From assembly GCF_963583255.1 (NCBI RefSeq), contig NC_084817.1, positions 14,018,121 through 14,082,120 of the forward strand: a stretch of DNA of 64,000 nt, written 5' to 3'. Below, one piece after another: positions 24,140 through 36,114 of the stretch (position 1 is the first letter of the stretch; every line of letters begins with the position of its first letter). A model generated the notes under the pieces. It had not been told where the DNA came from, made no database searches, and saw only the letters and a list, made by a program, of their open reading frames with translations. The position numbers and the translations under genes were made by a program. The stretch comes from Pyrus communis. Its lineage: Eukaryota > Streptophyta > Magnoliopsida > Rosales > Rosaceae.

Positions 24140-24780
24140 GTGGTTTGTCAGAACTTTCAGCTGGACACCTCGAGACTCACCGATATACGCTACCTAGAAC
24201 CTGGAGGGGCGCAAAACAAAGTTGAGTGGTTCATCAAAACTTCACAGATCGACGAAACAAAAATCACCATCTTTTTCGTTTCGACGATACGAGTCCAACC
24301 ATACCAATTTCAGGTAAGAACTATAATGTTTTCACGTCAAAAATACGAACTCCGGTTTAGGTACTATTCATCAACTTTTTATTGGTTGATTTTTAGGACT
24401 TTTCAAGCTTATAGGAAGCTTCTTGAGGTCCTAAGGAGGCTTGGAGTAGTTCGTTGGAAGTGTTTGGACGAAAGAACACGGAGAACGACAAGTTCAAAGT
24501 TTGGCCGGAGCTTTCGGGGCTTTTTCTGGAGAATCCACGCCGAGTTAGGGGTCAAGGCAGGTATGGATGTGTTCATCTCGTCAATACCTTCATTTTGATA
24601 TAAAGTACGTCGAAAATGGTTATGAAATGAAGAAGTTATGACACTTTGAAGTTTACCCAGAAATTCCGGCAAAACACCCACCTCCGGCGAAACCAGTCCG
24701 GCGACGCGAGGAAGAAGACGCGCGCGTGGGCAGCGCGTATATAGGGCGCGTGGGGGCGCGTGAGAGACCTGAAATGGTGA
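24140..24780. other. Unassigned GC-rich block between element B and the LTR of element C
   Basis: Unlike any LTR or internal region elsewhere in the window. The part at about 24660-24770 is rich in CGCGCG and CCGGCG. It may be a fragment of a different element (it faintly recalls plant chromovirus LTRs, from memory only) or a divergent part of C's LTR. The open frame that crosses from B's LTR into it is not credible as a gene. Confidence 0.4.
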
Positions 24781-25350
24781 TGGGAGATGCATGTGGCTGT
24801 TTTATGCATGTGATTAAAGGGTGGGAGTGCATGTGCTTTGACAGCTAGGATGAATTAATTAAAGGGAGTGCATGTGGCTTGGCTGCAAGGTGTGAATGAT
24901 TATGAATGCATGTGCAATGTTTTGGGAGAAAATGGGAGTGCATGTCAATGATGGTGTTTGGTGCTGAAAATGAATGTGTTTGCATGTGAATTAAAGCTAG
25001 GGTGAATGATGATGAATGCATGTGGATTAAAGAGTGAATGGTGGCTGCAAAGTGAATGAATAATGAAATGGGAAAGCATGTGCAAGGTTTTGGTGTGAAT
25101 GATTGAATGTGCATGTGGCTGCAATGGATTAGGAATCCTTCAATTTCGTCCATTCCTTTTGCTCCAAACATAAGCTATCCATTCCAAGTCCAATTTTGCT
25201 CCAAAATGCTCCAAAATGCATCTTTTTGCTTCCTTAGCCATATGAACCTAAAAACACACGAAAATGGCTTAAACTACTAAAGCAACTATGAATTAACAAT
25301 ATAAATGCATGAAAACAAGCTAAGTAAGTCGCCTAAATATGCTCCTATCA
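24781..25350 (-). repeat. 3' LTR of element C (partial)
   Basis: Ends GCTCCTATCA followed by a PPT complement. In the sense direction its first ~220 bp closely match the 5' LTR of G (58135 onward), and the GCATGTG-rich U3 follows. The remainder is displaced or replaced at the left by 24140-24780 and element B. Confidence 0.75.
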
Positions 25351-25365
25351 AATTCCCCCACACTT
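25351..25365 (-). promoter_or_regulatory. Polypurine tract of element C
   Basis: The complement reads AAGTGTGGGGGAATT against the LTR end, identical to the tracts of D and E. Confidence 0.85.
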
Positions 25366-26512
25366 AGCTTTTGCTCGTCCTCGAGCAAAACAGAAAAACA
25401 AAACAAACAAAACGACACTAAACAAGTAAAACACAACCTAAACCTTCCAACAATCGTCTCAGGGATTTCCAATGCACATGACAAGTTAAAAATCATTATC
25501 CCCACAGATTTTAGCCATCTTTACACTTAAGTACATTCTTAATCATAGTCGCCACATACTAGTTCACAATTAAGCATTTAAAACACATTTCGAATGTAGT
25601 AACATGCTTTAGAGAATTTGCTCAATTCCTTACAAGATATGCACTCAATTTTCACTCAGATTTTCTAACTACACACTCAATTCCTTACATGTGAGAAGAT
25701 TGATGTAAACATGAAAACGAACACTCACATATATGTGTCATAAAGAGAGCAATTTCTGGAGTTAAAAAGCATGTTTAGGTATGATCTCATGAATGGAATG
25801 CTACTACTTAGATGCGAGAACCAGTGACACCATATGCTCATACCAAGTTCAAACTCCACAAATTGAAACACATAACACACAAGATTGAAGTCACGGGTTG
25901 TAATAGGGCTTGGGATGTGTGGCTAACAAAGAAGGGAAATGGAAAACAAAGGTTCTTAAAGAAATAGAGAGCAAAGCATTTGAATCATCTTAGAATTCAC
26001 TTTTCAATGAAAACTCAACTTTTGAACAAAAAGGGAGAACAAGCTCTTTTTTTTTTTCTTTCTTTCTTTTCTTTTCTGTTTTTCTTTTTCATATGTTTTT
26101 CACAATATTTTCTTTTCTCTCAAAACATACATAAACACTTAAGAACAAAACATTCTCTCCCCCACACTCATTTTCTTGCATAATGTAACTCAAAAGGAAT
26201 TCATTTAAGTCATGCTCACTATCTTTTAAGAGCAAGGGTGTGGATTGTCCTAAACTAGGCTAGGTGAGGATAATGTGGGTAAACAAAGAATAAAGGCTAA
26301 ACAAGGCTCAACAGGGGTAAAACTTACAACATATACGAAATATGGGAAGTGAGGCTATTTGGCTATGGTGGCAACTACACAACTTCATCTTGATATATGT
26401 TATGCAATTCAATGTCATGCTTTGAATGAAACGGATATAAGTTCTAGCATTTATTTCTATCATGATATAATTGCATTCTAAGTAGCAACCAAGCAAGGAA
26501 TAATGAGATCAT

Positions 26513-26517
26513 GCAAC
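26513..26517. repeat. Target-site duplication of element D, left copy (GCAAC)
   Basis: GCAAC immediately before TGATGCG; the same five bases follow the other LTR at 38253-38257. Joining the flanks gives a sequence that matches the uninterrupted relative in F (complement of about 53805-53850). Confidence 0.93.
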
Positions 26518-28532
26518 TGATGCGAAATATATTAAGCACACAAATTAAACCCTCTTCTGACAATTGTAGCAAAGTATGTAAGTAGGGATCGTTCAAAACC
26601 GGGGATTAGGAGGGATTGCTAAACTCTTGAAAACTGACCTAAGAACTCCAAAACAAAGTTAAAAACACTAATTTGGACTCAAAGAATGAAAAACCAAAGT
26701 TAAAACACTAAAACAAAACAAAAACTCAAAACAACAACTAGAAGACTCAAAACTGCCTAAAAACCACTTTCTGGGCAGTTTTGAGCACCTACACTAATTT
26801 GGACGAAATTGGTTGAAAACTTGACTCAAAACACTTAAAAACATGAACCAAAACAATTTCTAACTAAATTGAGACTTCAAAGTAAAGGGGGATTTGATTT
26901 GGACGAAATTAAAGTTGAGAAAACAGATTGCAAAGTAAAACTGATTTTGAAACGTTTTTGGGGTTTTTAATGGATGATGAACTAGTTAGGGGTTCTTTCT
27001 CCACACATGACAAGTATGCAAATGACTCGATTTCCAGTTATTCCTTCATAGAATTATGAATGACAATGCCCCAAATTAACCGTGACATCACTAGTTAATT
27101 CTCAAGTTTTCCTTGTGTTATTGAATTGGATGACATCATACGACAACCCAAAGCATTCTTCAAAAGTTCCTTACATGACATCATAATAAAGATACAATCA
27201 AGGATCATTACGTTCAATGAAAACTATAAGCATTGACAAAGCACTTGTGACTATGACATCATGACACTTATGCTAGGAATTGAACTTAACGCGATTGTGA
27301 CTAGCAACCTTCACTACTTGTGAATATAAGTGTGTGACAATTATGTGAAACAAACTTATATTCTAGTATCATATTCATGCAAGCCAATTAAGTGTCGACC
27401 CCTAATTAACAAACACAAATACGTTATTACTCGCACAGTTAAGCCAATTGCATTCACGATTCAAGAACTCATAACTGGAATTTATCAAATCAACTTGCAC
27501 ACATAGTTATGGCTTCGAAATCACCCCTAACCAATAGGGGCTTAGCCACTCATGTTTATAGCAAAATGAAAGGAAAATAAATTAAACATTGAAATCATAA
27601 AACGAATTACACCTAGAATGCACCAACGACGAAGCTTGAGCATCCAAGAGTCTTTCCTTCTTTCTCCTTGCTACGGCACAAAGGTGGATGGGATGGTTGG
27701 GATGTGTTTTAGGATCAGGGATTATGGAATTGGATGGAGGATAGGCACGGCAAGGTGTAGTGTTTGGCTGGAATTGTGTTTTTAGGATTTTAGGATGTGT
27801 AGAGTGGTGTGGCTAGATGAATGGACGAAAATTGGGTGAATGAGTGATCCCCCAAGTGCCTTGCTGCAAAGCCTTATTTATAGGGCTAGGAAAGGTTTTG
27901 AACTTAGTTGAAACCAAAAGGTTTTTTGTACCAGAAATTCTATACATGAAACACTTAAAGGATATATGTGTGTAGCTTGGACAAGGTAGGAGACAAGGTA
28001 GGACGGCTAGGAGACAAGCTAGGACGGCTAGTGACAAGCTAGGACGGCTAGTGACAAGCTAGGACGGCTAGGAGACAAGCTAGGACGACTAGTGACAAGC
28101 TAGGACGGCTAGGAGACAAGGTAGGACGGCTAGTGACAAGCTAGGACGGCTAGGAGACAAGCTAGGACGGCTAGGAGACAAGCTAGGACGGCTAGTGACA
28201 AGCTAGGACGGCTTGTTCTTCCAATACAGAAATTAGGCACCATGTGTGAATAGATAAAGCCTTCTAGAAATAAGGTTTTTTTTTAGGCCCCCTTGCAGCT
28301 CCCTAACTGAATTCAAGCCTTCAAATTCGTCCATCCTCATGCCTCCATGCTTGCACTATCCAATCTTGGCCCAAAAATGCTCTAGAATGCTCCAAATTGC
28401 TTCTTTTTGCATACTTTGACACTAAAACCTGAAATTGCACGAAAATGACTTTAAACACTTAAACTAACTAAGGAAAAACAACATAAATGCAAGAGAACAA
28501 GCCAATTAAGTCGCATAAAAATGCTCCTATCA
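26518..28532 (-). repeat. 3' LTR of element D (2015 bp)
   Basis: TGATGCG to CTCCTATCA. TATA complement (TATAAATAA) at 27874-27882. U3 carries a tandem array at 27979-28213 that is shorter than in the 5' LTR. Confidence 0.95.
27979..28213 (-). repeat. Tandem array of 20-21 bp units in the U3 of D 3' LTR
   Basis: Units of the type GACAAGCTAGGACGGCTAGT or ...TAGGA, roughly 11 copies, about 100 bp upstream of the TATA box in the sense direction. Long frames through it are open only because of the repeat. Confidence 0.95.
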
Positions 28533-28547
28533 AATTCCCCCACACTT
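28533..28547 (-). promoter_or_regulatory. Polypurine tract of element D
   Basis: The complement reads AAGTGTGGGGGAATT next to the LTR. Confidence 0.87.
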
Positions 28548-30431
28548 AGCTTTTGCTAGTCCTCGAGCAAAACAAAGAAATAAAACAAGACAAAACAAAC
28601 AAACATAATCTAAACATTCCAACGTTTGCCTCAGGGATTTCCAATGCACATGACATGTTAAAGATTATCATTCCCACAGATTTGAGTCAATTTAACACTT
28701 AAGCACATGCTTAATCATAGTCACTACTTACTAGTTCACAATTAACCAATTAAAACAATGTTTTGAATGTAGTAACATGCCTTAGAGAATTCCTTCTATC
28801 CTTAATAGATTTGCACTCTATTTTCACTCAGATTTTCTAACTACACACCCTATACTAGTTATATGTGAGAGAATTGATGTAGATATAAAAACGAATGCTC
28901 ACATATATGTATCACAAAGAACGCAATTTCCGGAGTTAATAGGCATGTTTAGATATGATCTCATGAATGGAATGCTACTACTTAGATGCGAGAACCAGTG
29001 ACACCATATGCTCATACCAAATTCAAACTCAACAAATTGAAACACATAACACTCAAGATAGAAGTTTAAGGGTTGCAACGGGGCTTGGGGTATTGGTTAA
29101 CAAAGAAAGGATAGGGAAAACAAACGTTACTTCAAGCATTAGTAAGCAAAGTAATGAAATTAAGACTTTGAATTCACTTAGTTTGCAGAAATTAACTTAA
29201 AAACACAAGGGGAAGACTTTAAACAACTTCTTGGGGCCGAATTCAACTTTTTGGACCCTTTCTTCAACAAACAACACCTTGGAACTCTTTTTCTCATGTT
29301 GTTCAACTCTTTTCATACTTTTTTTTTTTTTTTTTTTTTTTTTTTACGAATTTTTCTTTTCTTTTCTTTCTACTTCCCCCACACTTGGTTTCTGCCATAA
29401 AGGAATTCCATTTGAATCATGCTTACTATACTTTAAGAACGAGGGTATGGATAGTCCTAATCTAGGCTAGGTGAGGGTAATGTGGGTTAACAAAGAAAAG
29501 GCTAAACAAGGCTCAATGGGGTTAACACCTAAACATATAATGGAGTAGGGCACACGGCTTTTTGGCTAAAGTGGTGGTCACTACACAACTTCATCTTGAA
29601 TATGTGTTATGCTAATCAATACCATGCTTTGAATGAAATGGGCATGACTTCTAGTGTTTGGAACTAAATGATGAAACGCCTTCTAAGTAGCAACCAAGCA
29701 AAGAATAATGAGATCATGCAACGACTTTAGAAAACAAAGAATGCACAGATTTTAACTCTCCAAATAAACGTTTAGGTTCAAGTCTCACAAGGTTGTAGCG
29801 TTAATTTGAGTTCCTTCCTTCAAGCATGTTACAAAAACTGATTTTTTTTCTTTTATGATTGCATGTGAATTCATAAGTTATAACCACAACCAAGCATAAA
29901 CATAGATTAAATCAAACTTTCATCCATGTTAATCACTCTCTTTAACAGCCATGTATTTAAAAACCAAATCCTCATCATTGTGTTGGAAGGTACCCTAAGA
30001 CACAAACAAACACACAAAAACAACTCTTTTTTCGGTTTTTTAAAACAAATTTTTCAAATTTTTCTTTGATTTTCGGATTTTTACTTCAAAACATACTAAA
30101 ACACACCAAAACTGCTTAAAAACAGCAAGGAACAAGTTTTGAAATAATGGGTGATAAAATCCCACGAATTTGCATGAAAAACACTTAGTTACCCCCCCAC
30201 ACTTAAATCAAACATTGTCCTCAATATTTTAAGCATAGAATCGCACAAAGAAACACACAAACAGCAAGTAAAACAACTAAATAGGCAGATTAGAAAGAAT
30301 CAACAAAGAGAAGGGTTTAGGAACGCAAATCTGGAATTGGAGTGCTTTCTAGGTCTTCCTTTGTTGAATGGCATGGGTTGCCTCCCAAGTAGCGCTTTCT
30401 TTAACGTCTTGCAGCCGGACGAAGAACACGT
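28548..30431 (-). other. 3' untranslated region of element D
   Basis: Non-coding. Poly(T) run at 29320-29345; two extra PPT-like complements at 29374-29386 and 30191-30204; block order as in E. No env-like frame. Confidence 0.8.
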
Positions 30432-31319
30432 TCAGGCACCATTGGTGCCCACGGCATGGAGTGAGATCTCCTCCACAACCTGCCCCACGGCATTCTCATA
30501 GTATGGCTTCAATCTATGTCCGTTGACCTTGAATTCCACCCCATTCCTTAAGCTCTGGACTTGAACTGCACCATGTGGAAAAACATTAGTAACAACAAAA
30601 GGTCCAATCCATTTAGAACGTAACTTTCCGGGAAATAAACGTAGACGAGAATTAAAAAGTAAAACTTTCTGCCCAATTGTGAAGGTTTTGCCCCTAATCA
30701 TCTTGTCATGAAACGCCTTCGTCTTTTTCTTGTAAATGCGGGCATTCTCGTAGGCTTCATTCCTTAGTTCCTCAAGCTCATTCAATTGGAGCTTCCGATG
30801 TATTCCAGCAGCATCTAAGTCCAAATTGAACGTTTTGATGGTCCAATGTGCCTTATGCTCTAGCTCCACGGGTAAGTGACAAGGTTTTCCATAAACTAGC
30901 CGAAATGGAGACATCCCTAGGGGTGTTTTGTAGGCAGTGCGATATGCCCATAGTGCATTGTCTAAACGCATGCTCCAATCCTTCCGGTTAGGCCCCACGG
31001 TCTTCTCCAAGATTTGCTTGACCTCTCTATTTGATACTTCGGCTTGGCCACTTGTTTGTGGGTGATAAGGTGTTGAAACCTTATGCTTGACATTGTACTT
31101 CTTGAAGAGTGCCTCAATGGTCCTATTGCAGAAATGTGAACCTCCATCACTTATAAATACCCGCGGCATCCCAAATCTAGAGAAAATGTTAGTCTTGATG
31201 AACTCTGAAACCGCTCTAGAATCGTTAGTACGGGTAGCTTTTGCTTCTACCCATTTAGAAACATAATCAACCGCAAGCAAAATATAAGTGAAACCAAATG
31301 AAGAAGGAAAAGGACCCAT
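30432..31319 (-). pseudogene. gag-pol: C-terminal integrase fragment of the element D gag-pol
   Basis: 295 codons from the Met in FMGPF to the normal end of the polyprotein, equal to residues about 1553-1847 of E. It contains the second Asp and the Glu of the DD35E triad ([18 protein letters not shown]) and the KWIGPF motif, but the first catalytic Asp (ID before FMGPF) lies just outside this start. It is cut from the upstream 1547 codons by one in-frame stop. Reinitiation at this Met would not restore a full integrase. Confidence 0.9.
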
Positions 31320-31331
31320 GAAATCAATACC

Positions 31332-34300
31332 CTAAACATCAAAGATTTCAACATTGAAGATGGGTGTTTGTGGCATTTGGTCTTTTGCACCAATAGAACC
31401 TGTTCTTTGACATCTATCACATGTTAAGCAAAACATTCTAGCATCTTTGAACAATGTAGGCCAATAAAAACCAGATTCTAACACTTTACGAGCTGTCCTT
31501 TGGGTACCAAAATGGCCTCCACATGCATAAGAATGACAAAATGCTAGAATTGAGTTAAAATCAGAAGTTGGCACACATCTTCTAATAATCTGATCTGGGC
31601 AATATTTCCATAGATATGGATCATCCCACACATAAAATCTTGCATCATGTATCAATTTATCACGTTGGACCTTGCTTAGGGTGTTAGGAACTTGCTTAGT
31701 CACCAAGAAATTGACCAAATCGGCATACCAAGGGGTACTTACCTCAATGGACAAAAGTTGTTCATCCGGAAACGTCTCAGAAATGGGGAGGGATTCTTCT
31801 TCACGCACCAATCTACTCAAGTGGTCAGCCACCACGTTTTCACAACCTTTCTTGTCCCTAATTTCAATATCGAACTCTTGAAGTAGGAGCATCCAACGAA
31901 TGAGCCTTGGTTTGGCCTCCTTTTTGGTGAAAAGATACTTCAAGGCTGCATGGTCAGTGAAAACAATTACTTTAGTGCCAATAAGATATGATCTAAACTT
32001 ATCTAAAGCAAATACAACCGCCAAGAGTTCTTTTTCGGTTGTAGAATAATTCAATTGAGCATCATTTAAAGTGCGGGAAGCATAATAAATAACATGTGAC
32101 TGTTTATTTTTCCTTTGACCCAAAACAGCCCCAAGTGCATAATCCGAGGCATCACACATCAATTCAAATGCAATGGACCAATCCGGGGGAGTTATGATGG
32201 GTGCTGTGGTTAGGAGCTCTTTGAGATGCTTGAATGACTTCTCGCATGCCTCGTTGAACTCAAAAGACACATCTTTTTGGAGGAGGCGGCATAGGGGTTG
32301 TGCAATCTTGGAAAAGTCCTTGATAAATCGTCTATAGAATCCTGCATGACCAAGAAAAGAACGAAGCTCTCTAACTGAAGTAGGAGAGGGTAAGTAGCGT
32401 ACAAGATCTACTTTAGACTTATCAACTTCAATTCCTTTTTCAGAGATTATATGACCCAAAACAATACCTTGTTTAACCATAAAATGGCATTTTTCCCAAT
32501 TTAAAACAAGGTTTGTTTCAACACAACGTTTCAAGATTAAAGTGAGATTATCCAAGCATTTATCAAAAGAATCACCAAAAACACTAAAGTCATCCATGAA
32601 TATCTCAATAATCCTTTCAACATAATCAGAAAATATGCTTACCATACACCTTTGAAACGTGGCAGGGGCATTGCACAAACCAAATGGCATGCGTCGATAT
32701 GCAAATGTTCCAAAGGGACAAGTAAAAGTGGTCTTTTCTTGATCATCCGGGGCAATTACAATTTGATTATAACCTGAATATCCATCAAGAAAGCAATAAA
32801 AAGAATGACCCGCTAACCTTTCCAACATTTGATCTAGGAACGGCAATGGGAAGTGGTCCTTTCTTGTGGTGGCATTTATCTTCCTATAATCGATGCATAC
32901 ACGCCAACCGGTTTGGATTCTCATGGGTACAAGCTCATTCTCGGCATTCTCCACAACCGTCACTCCGGATTTCTTAGGCACACATTGGATAGGTGAAACC
33001 CAACGACTATCGGAGATAGGATAAATGACTCCACAATCAAGAAGTTTGATTATCTCCTTTTTCACAACTTCCATCATTGGAGGGTTAAGACGGCGTTGAG
33101 CCTCTCTAGTTGGTTTGGTCCCCTCCTCAAGAAATATGTGATGCATACAAGTTGTGGGGCTTATACCTTTGATATCGGCCAATGTCCATCCTAGGGCAGA
33201 TTTGTGCTCCTTCAACACATGCATGAGTTTTTCCTCCTCTTGTGCCGTGAGGGATGATGATATGATGGCAGGCAGTGTCTCATTTTTTCCCAAGAAAATG
33301 TACTTCAAATGGCTTGGCAAAGGTTTGAGTTCAAGGATAGGTGCCTGAATTATGGATGGAAGCAACTTGTTAGTCGAAATGGGAATGGACTCTTTGTTAG
33401 GAAACTTACCATCATGTATTGGTGATGACTCAAGGGCAGCAACTACTTCAAGAAAATCCTCACTAGGAGGCACGGCATAGGATAGTGTATTTGTGCCGTG
33501 GGGTTGCATGGATGTTGTTCCCTTGGTTTTGACTTCTACACCACTTGTAATGACTTTTTCAAGCATATCATCATTCAAATCTTCAAGGTATCCCTGCGCC
33601 AAAGAGTCAACAGTATCAATAGAGAAACATGAATGATCTTCACTAGGATACTTAATAGAATCGGAAAGATTGAAATTAACAACTTCCCCATCAAATTCCA
33701 TGGACAAAGTTCCATTAAACACGTCAATCTTAGTCCGGGCCGTTTTCATGAATGGCCTTCCAAGTAGAATGGGCAGCGAGGGTGCATGATCCGATTCATC
33801 CATCTCAAGGACATAGAAATCCGCCGGAAAGATCAAATGATTAACCTGCACCAAAACATCTTCCAAAACTCCCTTTGGATAGGCATTAGATCTATCGGCC
33901 AATTGTATGATAACACCATCCTTTTTCAAAGCTCCTAGGTTCATAGATGCATATATGGAATATGGCATCACATTTATAGAAGCACCTAAGTCAAGCATGG
34001 CAGATTCAAATCTAGTGTTACCTATGACACAAGGAATGGTGAAACTACCCGGATCTTTGCATTTGGGAGGTAGTTTGCGTTGCAAGATGGCGGACACATT
34101 CTCACCTACTTTTACCACTTCCTTGGTCGACATCCTCTTCCTAGTGGTGCACAACTCCTTCAAAAACTTGGCGTATCTAGGGACTTGCTTGATTGCATCC
34201 AACAAGGGTATGTTCACTTGAACTTTCCTAAATGTCTCAAGGATGTCCTTTTCAGCTTCTTCCTTCCTTGTTTGCATAAACCTACTAGGAAAAGGAGCAT

Positions 34301-35975
34301 TCGAAGGAAAAGCATTAGTAGAAACCGAATTTGACACATTCTTACCCTTTTTGGCCGAATTAGACAGTTTTGGGGCACTAGGAACTTGCGGCAAAGACTC
34401 TCCCACCTTTGCCGTGGGTTTGCTTGATTCTTCCTCTTCAATTTGCAAGTTTTCATCACCTTTGGGACCTGATTGTGATGGTGTAGGATCTGCCCCAATC
34501 TCTTTTCCACTTCTCAAGGTTATGGCCTTTGCACTTTCGAAGCTTCCCTTTGGATTTGGAACGGTGGAACTAGGGAGCTTTCCTTGTTCACGAAACTGCC
34601 CCATAAACTCGGCAATTTGCCCCATTTGTTTCTCCAATTGATCCACCCTTTTGTCTTGGTTTTGCATAGCCTTAGCTTGATCGTCCTGCCCATTAGACAA
34701 CTTAGTTAGTATCTTAAGAAGTGCATCATTGTCAAGAGACGTACCTGAGGCACTTGGGCCGGATTGGGCTTGATTTTGGGGTGGGCCGTAGGTTTTGGGA
34801 AAGAACCCAGGGGGTTGTTGCCTAAAGCCTCCTTGGTTTTGAGATTGTTGGGGCTCCCTCCATTTGAAATTTGGGTGGTCTCTCCAACCGGGATTATATG
34901 TGTTGGAATAAGGATCGTTCCTTGGTTGGTTTTGGCCTTGAAACCCAATTGCATTGGCGCTTTCCCATCCACCATTTTCAATCAACTGTGGACATTTTTC
35001 AGAGGCATGTCCATGCATAGAACATACGCCACATACAATTGGTCCTTGCATCTTCATGCCCTCGGCCAACTGAGACACAATAGAAGTAAGATTAGCCAAA
35101 TGTGAATTAATGTCGGAAGTAGAACTTACCTCATGAACATGTTGCCGTGGGGGTCCTCTTTGGCCTACTCCTTCGTATTGTTGATCGTTCAACGCTCGAT
35201 TAGAAATCAAGGTCTTGGCAGCCATAGGTGTTTTGTCCACTAATGCTCCACCTGCCGAGGCATCGAGCATTTGACGTTCTAATGGTAGGAGGCCCTCGTA
35301 GAAGTATTGCAAAAGTAGCTCCTCCTTCATCTGATGCTGTGGACAAGAAGCAACAAGTGATTTAAAACGTTCATAGTATGCAGGAAAAGACTCACCTTCA
35401 TCTTGTTGAATTCCACTTATTTTTTTACGAAGAAGAATGATGCGAGAAGTTGGGAAAAACTTCTCCAAAAACGCTCTTTTCATACTCTCCCATGAAGTGA
35501 CAGTGCCAGGAGCCAACTCGTATAACCAATCCTTAGCTTTATCCATTAAAGAGAACTGAAAAGCTTTCATCTTCAAAATACTTCCGTCAACATTGACGGG
35601 AGTCATGCTTGAACAAACTACTTCAAACTCTTTAAGATGCTTGTTTGGATCTTCCATGGAAAGCCCATGGTATTTAGGAATGTGGTGCAACAAGCTTGAC
35701 TTCAACTCGAATTCATCGGTCTTGCCTTGGGCAGCCGCGGGGTATTGAATGCATAATGGTGCGGCATTGGCCAACCCTGAGGCCGAAAGCTCTTTAATGG
35801 TCCGATCGTCCGCTTCCATAACTTCTTCTTCCACTTCTTCAAACTCAGATTCGGCCTCTGAACTTGAACTAGGTTCACTACGTTCGGGATGCCTCCTCTT
35901 TCTTCTCAAATCACGTTCAAAATCGTCGTTAAAGTCTAAGATATGTGCATGCACAGTTTGAGAACTCCGCGTCAT
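31332..35975 (-). pseudogene. gag-pol: Gag-pol of element D up to a premature stop before the integrase core
   Basis: 1547 codons nearly identical to E. It holds the Gag domain (110-265), the CCHC knuckle (C315, C318, H323, C328), protease (D662 in DLGAS), RT (FMDD 1126-1129), RNase H (D1275, E1314, D1341) and the integrase zinc region (H1481, H1488, C1516, C1519). It ends at a TAG at 31332-31334 where E has TGG for Trp1548, three residues before the first catalytic Asp (1551). The change is a single C-to-T on the plus strand at 31333. The truncated product could still make Gag, protease and RT but no working integrase. Confidence 0.95.
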
Positions 35976-36090
35976 GCACTAGTACCTAAAAAAACAAGAA
36001 ACAAAAATAGGTCAGAAACTACAACAAAATCAGAAACAAAGTGAAATAAATGAAACAAAAACAATCCAAGGGATTTAGCAAAGTTGCTAA

Positions 36091-36108
36091 TCCCCGGCAA
36101 CGGCGCCA
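36091..36108 (-). promoter_or_regulatory. Primer binding site of element D (tRNA-Asp type)
   Basis: Complement of TGGCGCCGTTGCCGGGGA, 6 bp inside the LTR. Confidence 0.9.
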
Positions 36109-36114
36109 AAAATT

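Larger units (their letters stand above)
25351..26517 (-). mobile_element. Element C, 3' internal part (left of element D)
   Basis: Starts with the PPT complement (25351-25365) and follows the block order of the other 3' untranslated regions, including a T-rich stretch (26046-26095) and a PPT-like complement at 26156-26169. It stops at the GCAAC duplication (26513-26517) where D is inserted, and resumes at 38258. No coding capacity visible. Confidence 0.85.

Noticed and set aside
24128..24598. 156-codon plus-strand frame
   Set aside because: Starts inside the LTR end of element B and runs into unrelated sequence; created by the insertion junction.
27979..28213. CRISPR-like array
   Set aside because: Units are directly tandem with no unique spacers, in plant LTR DNA.
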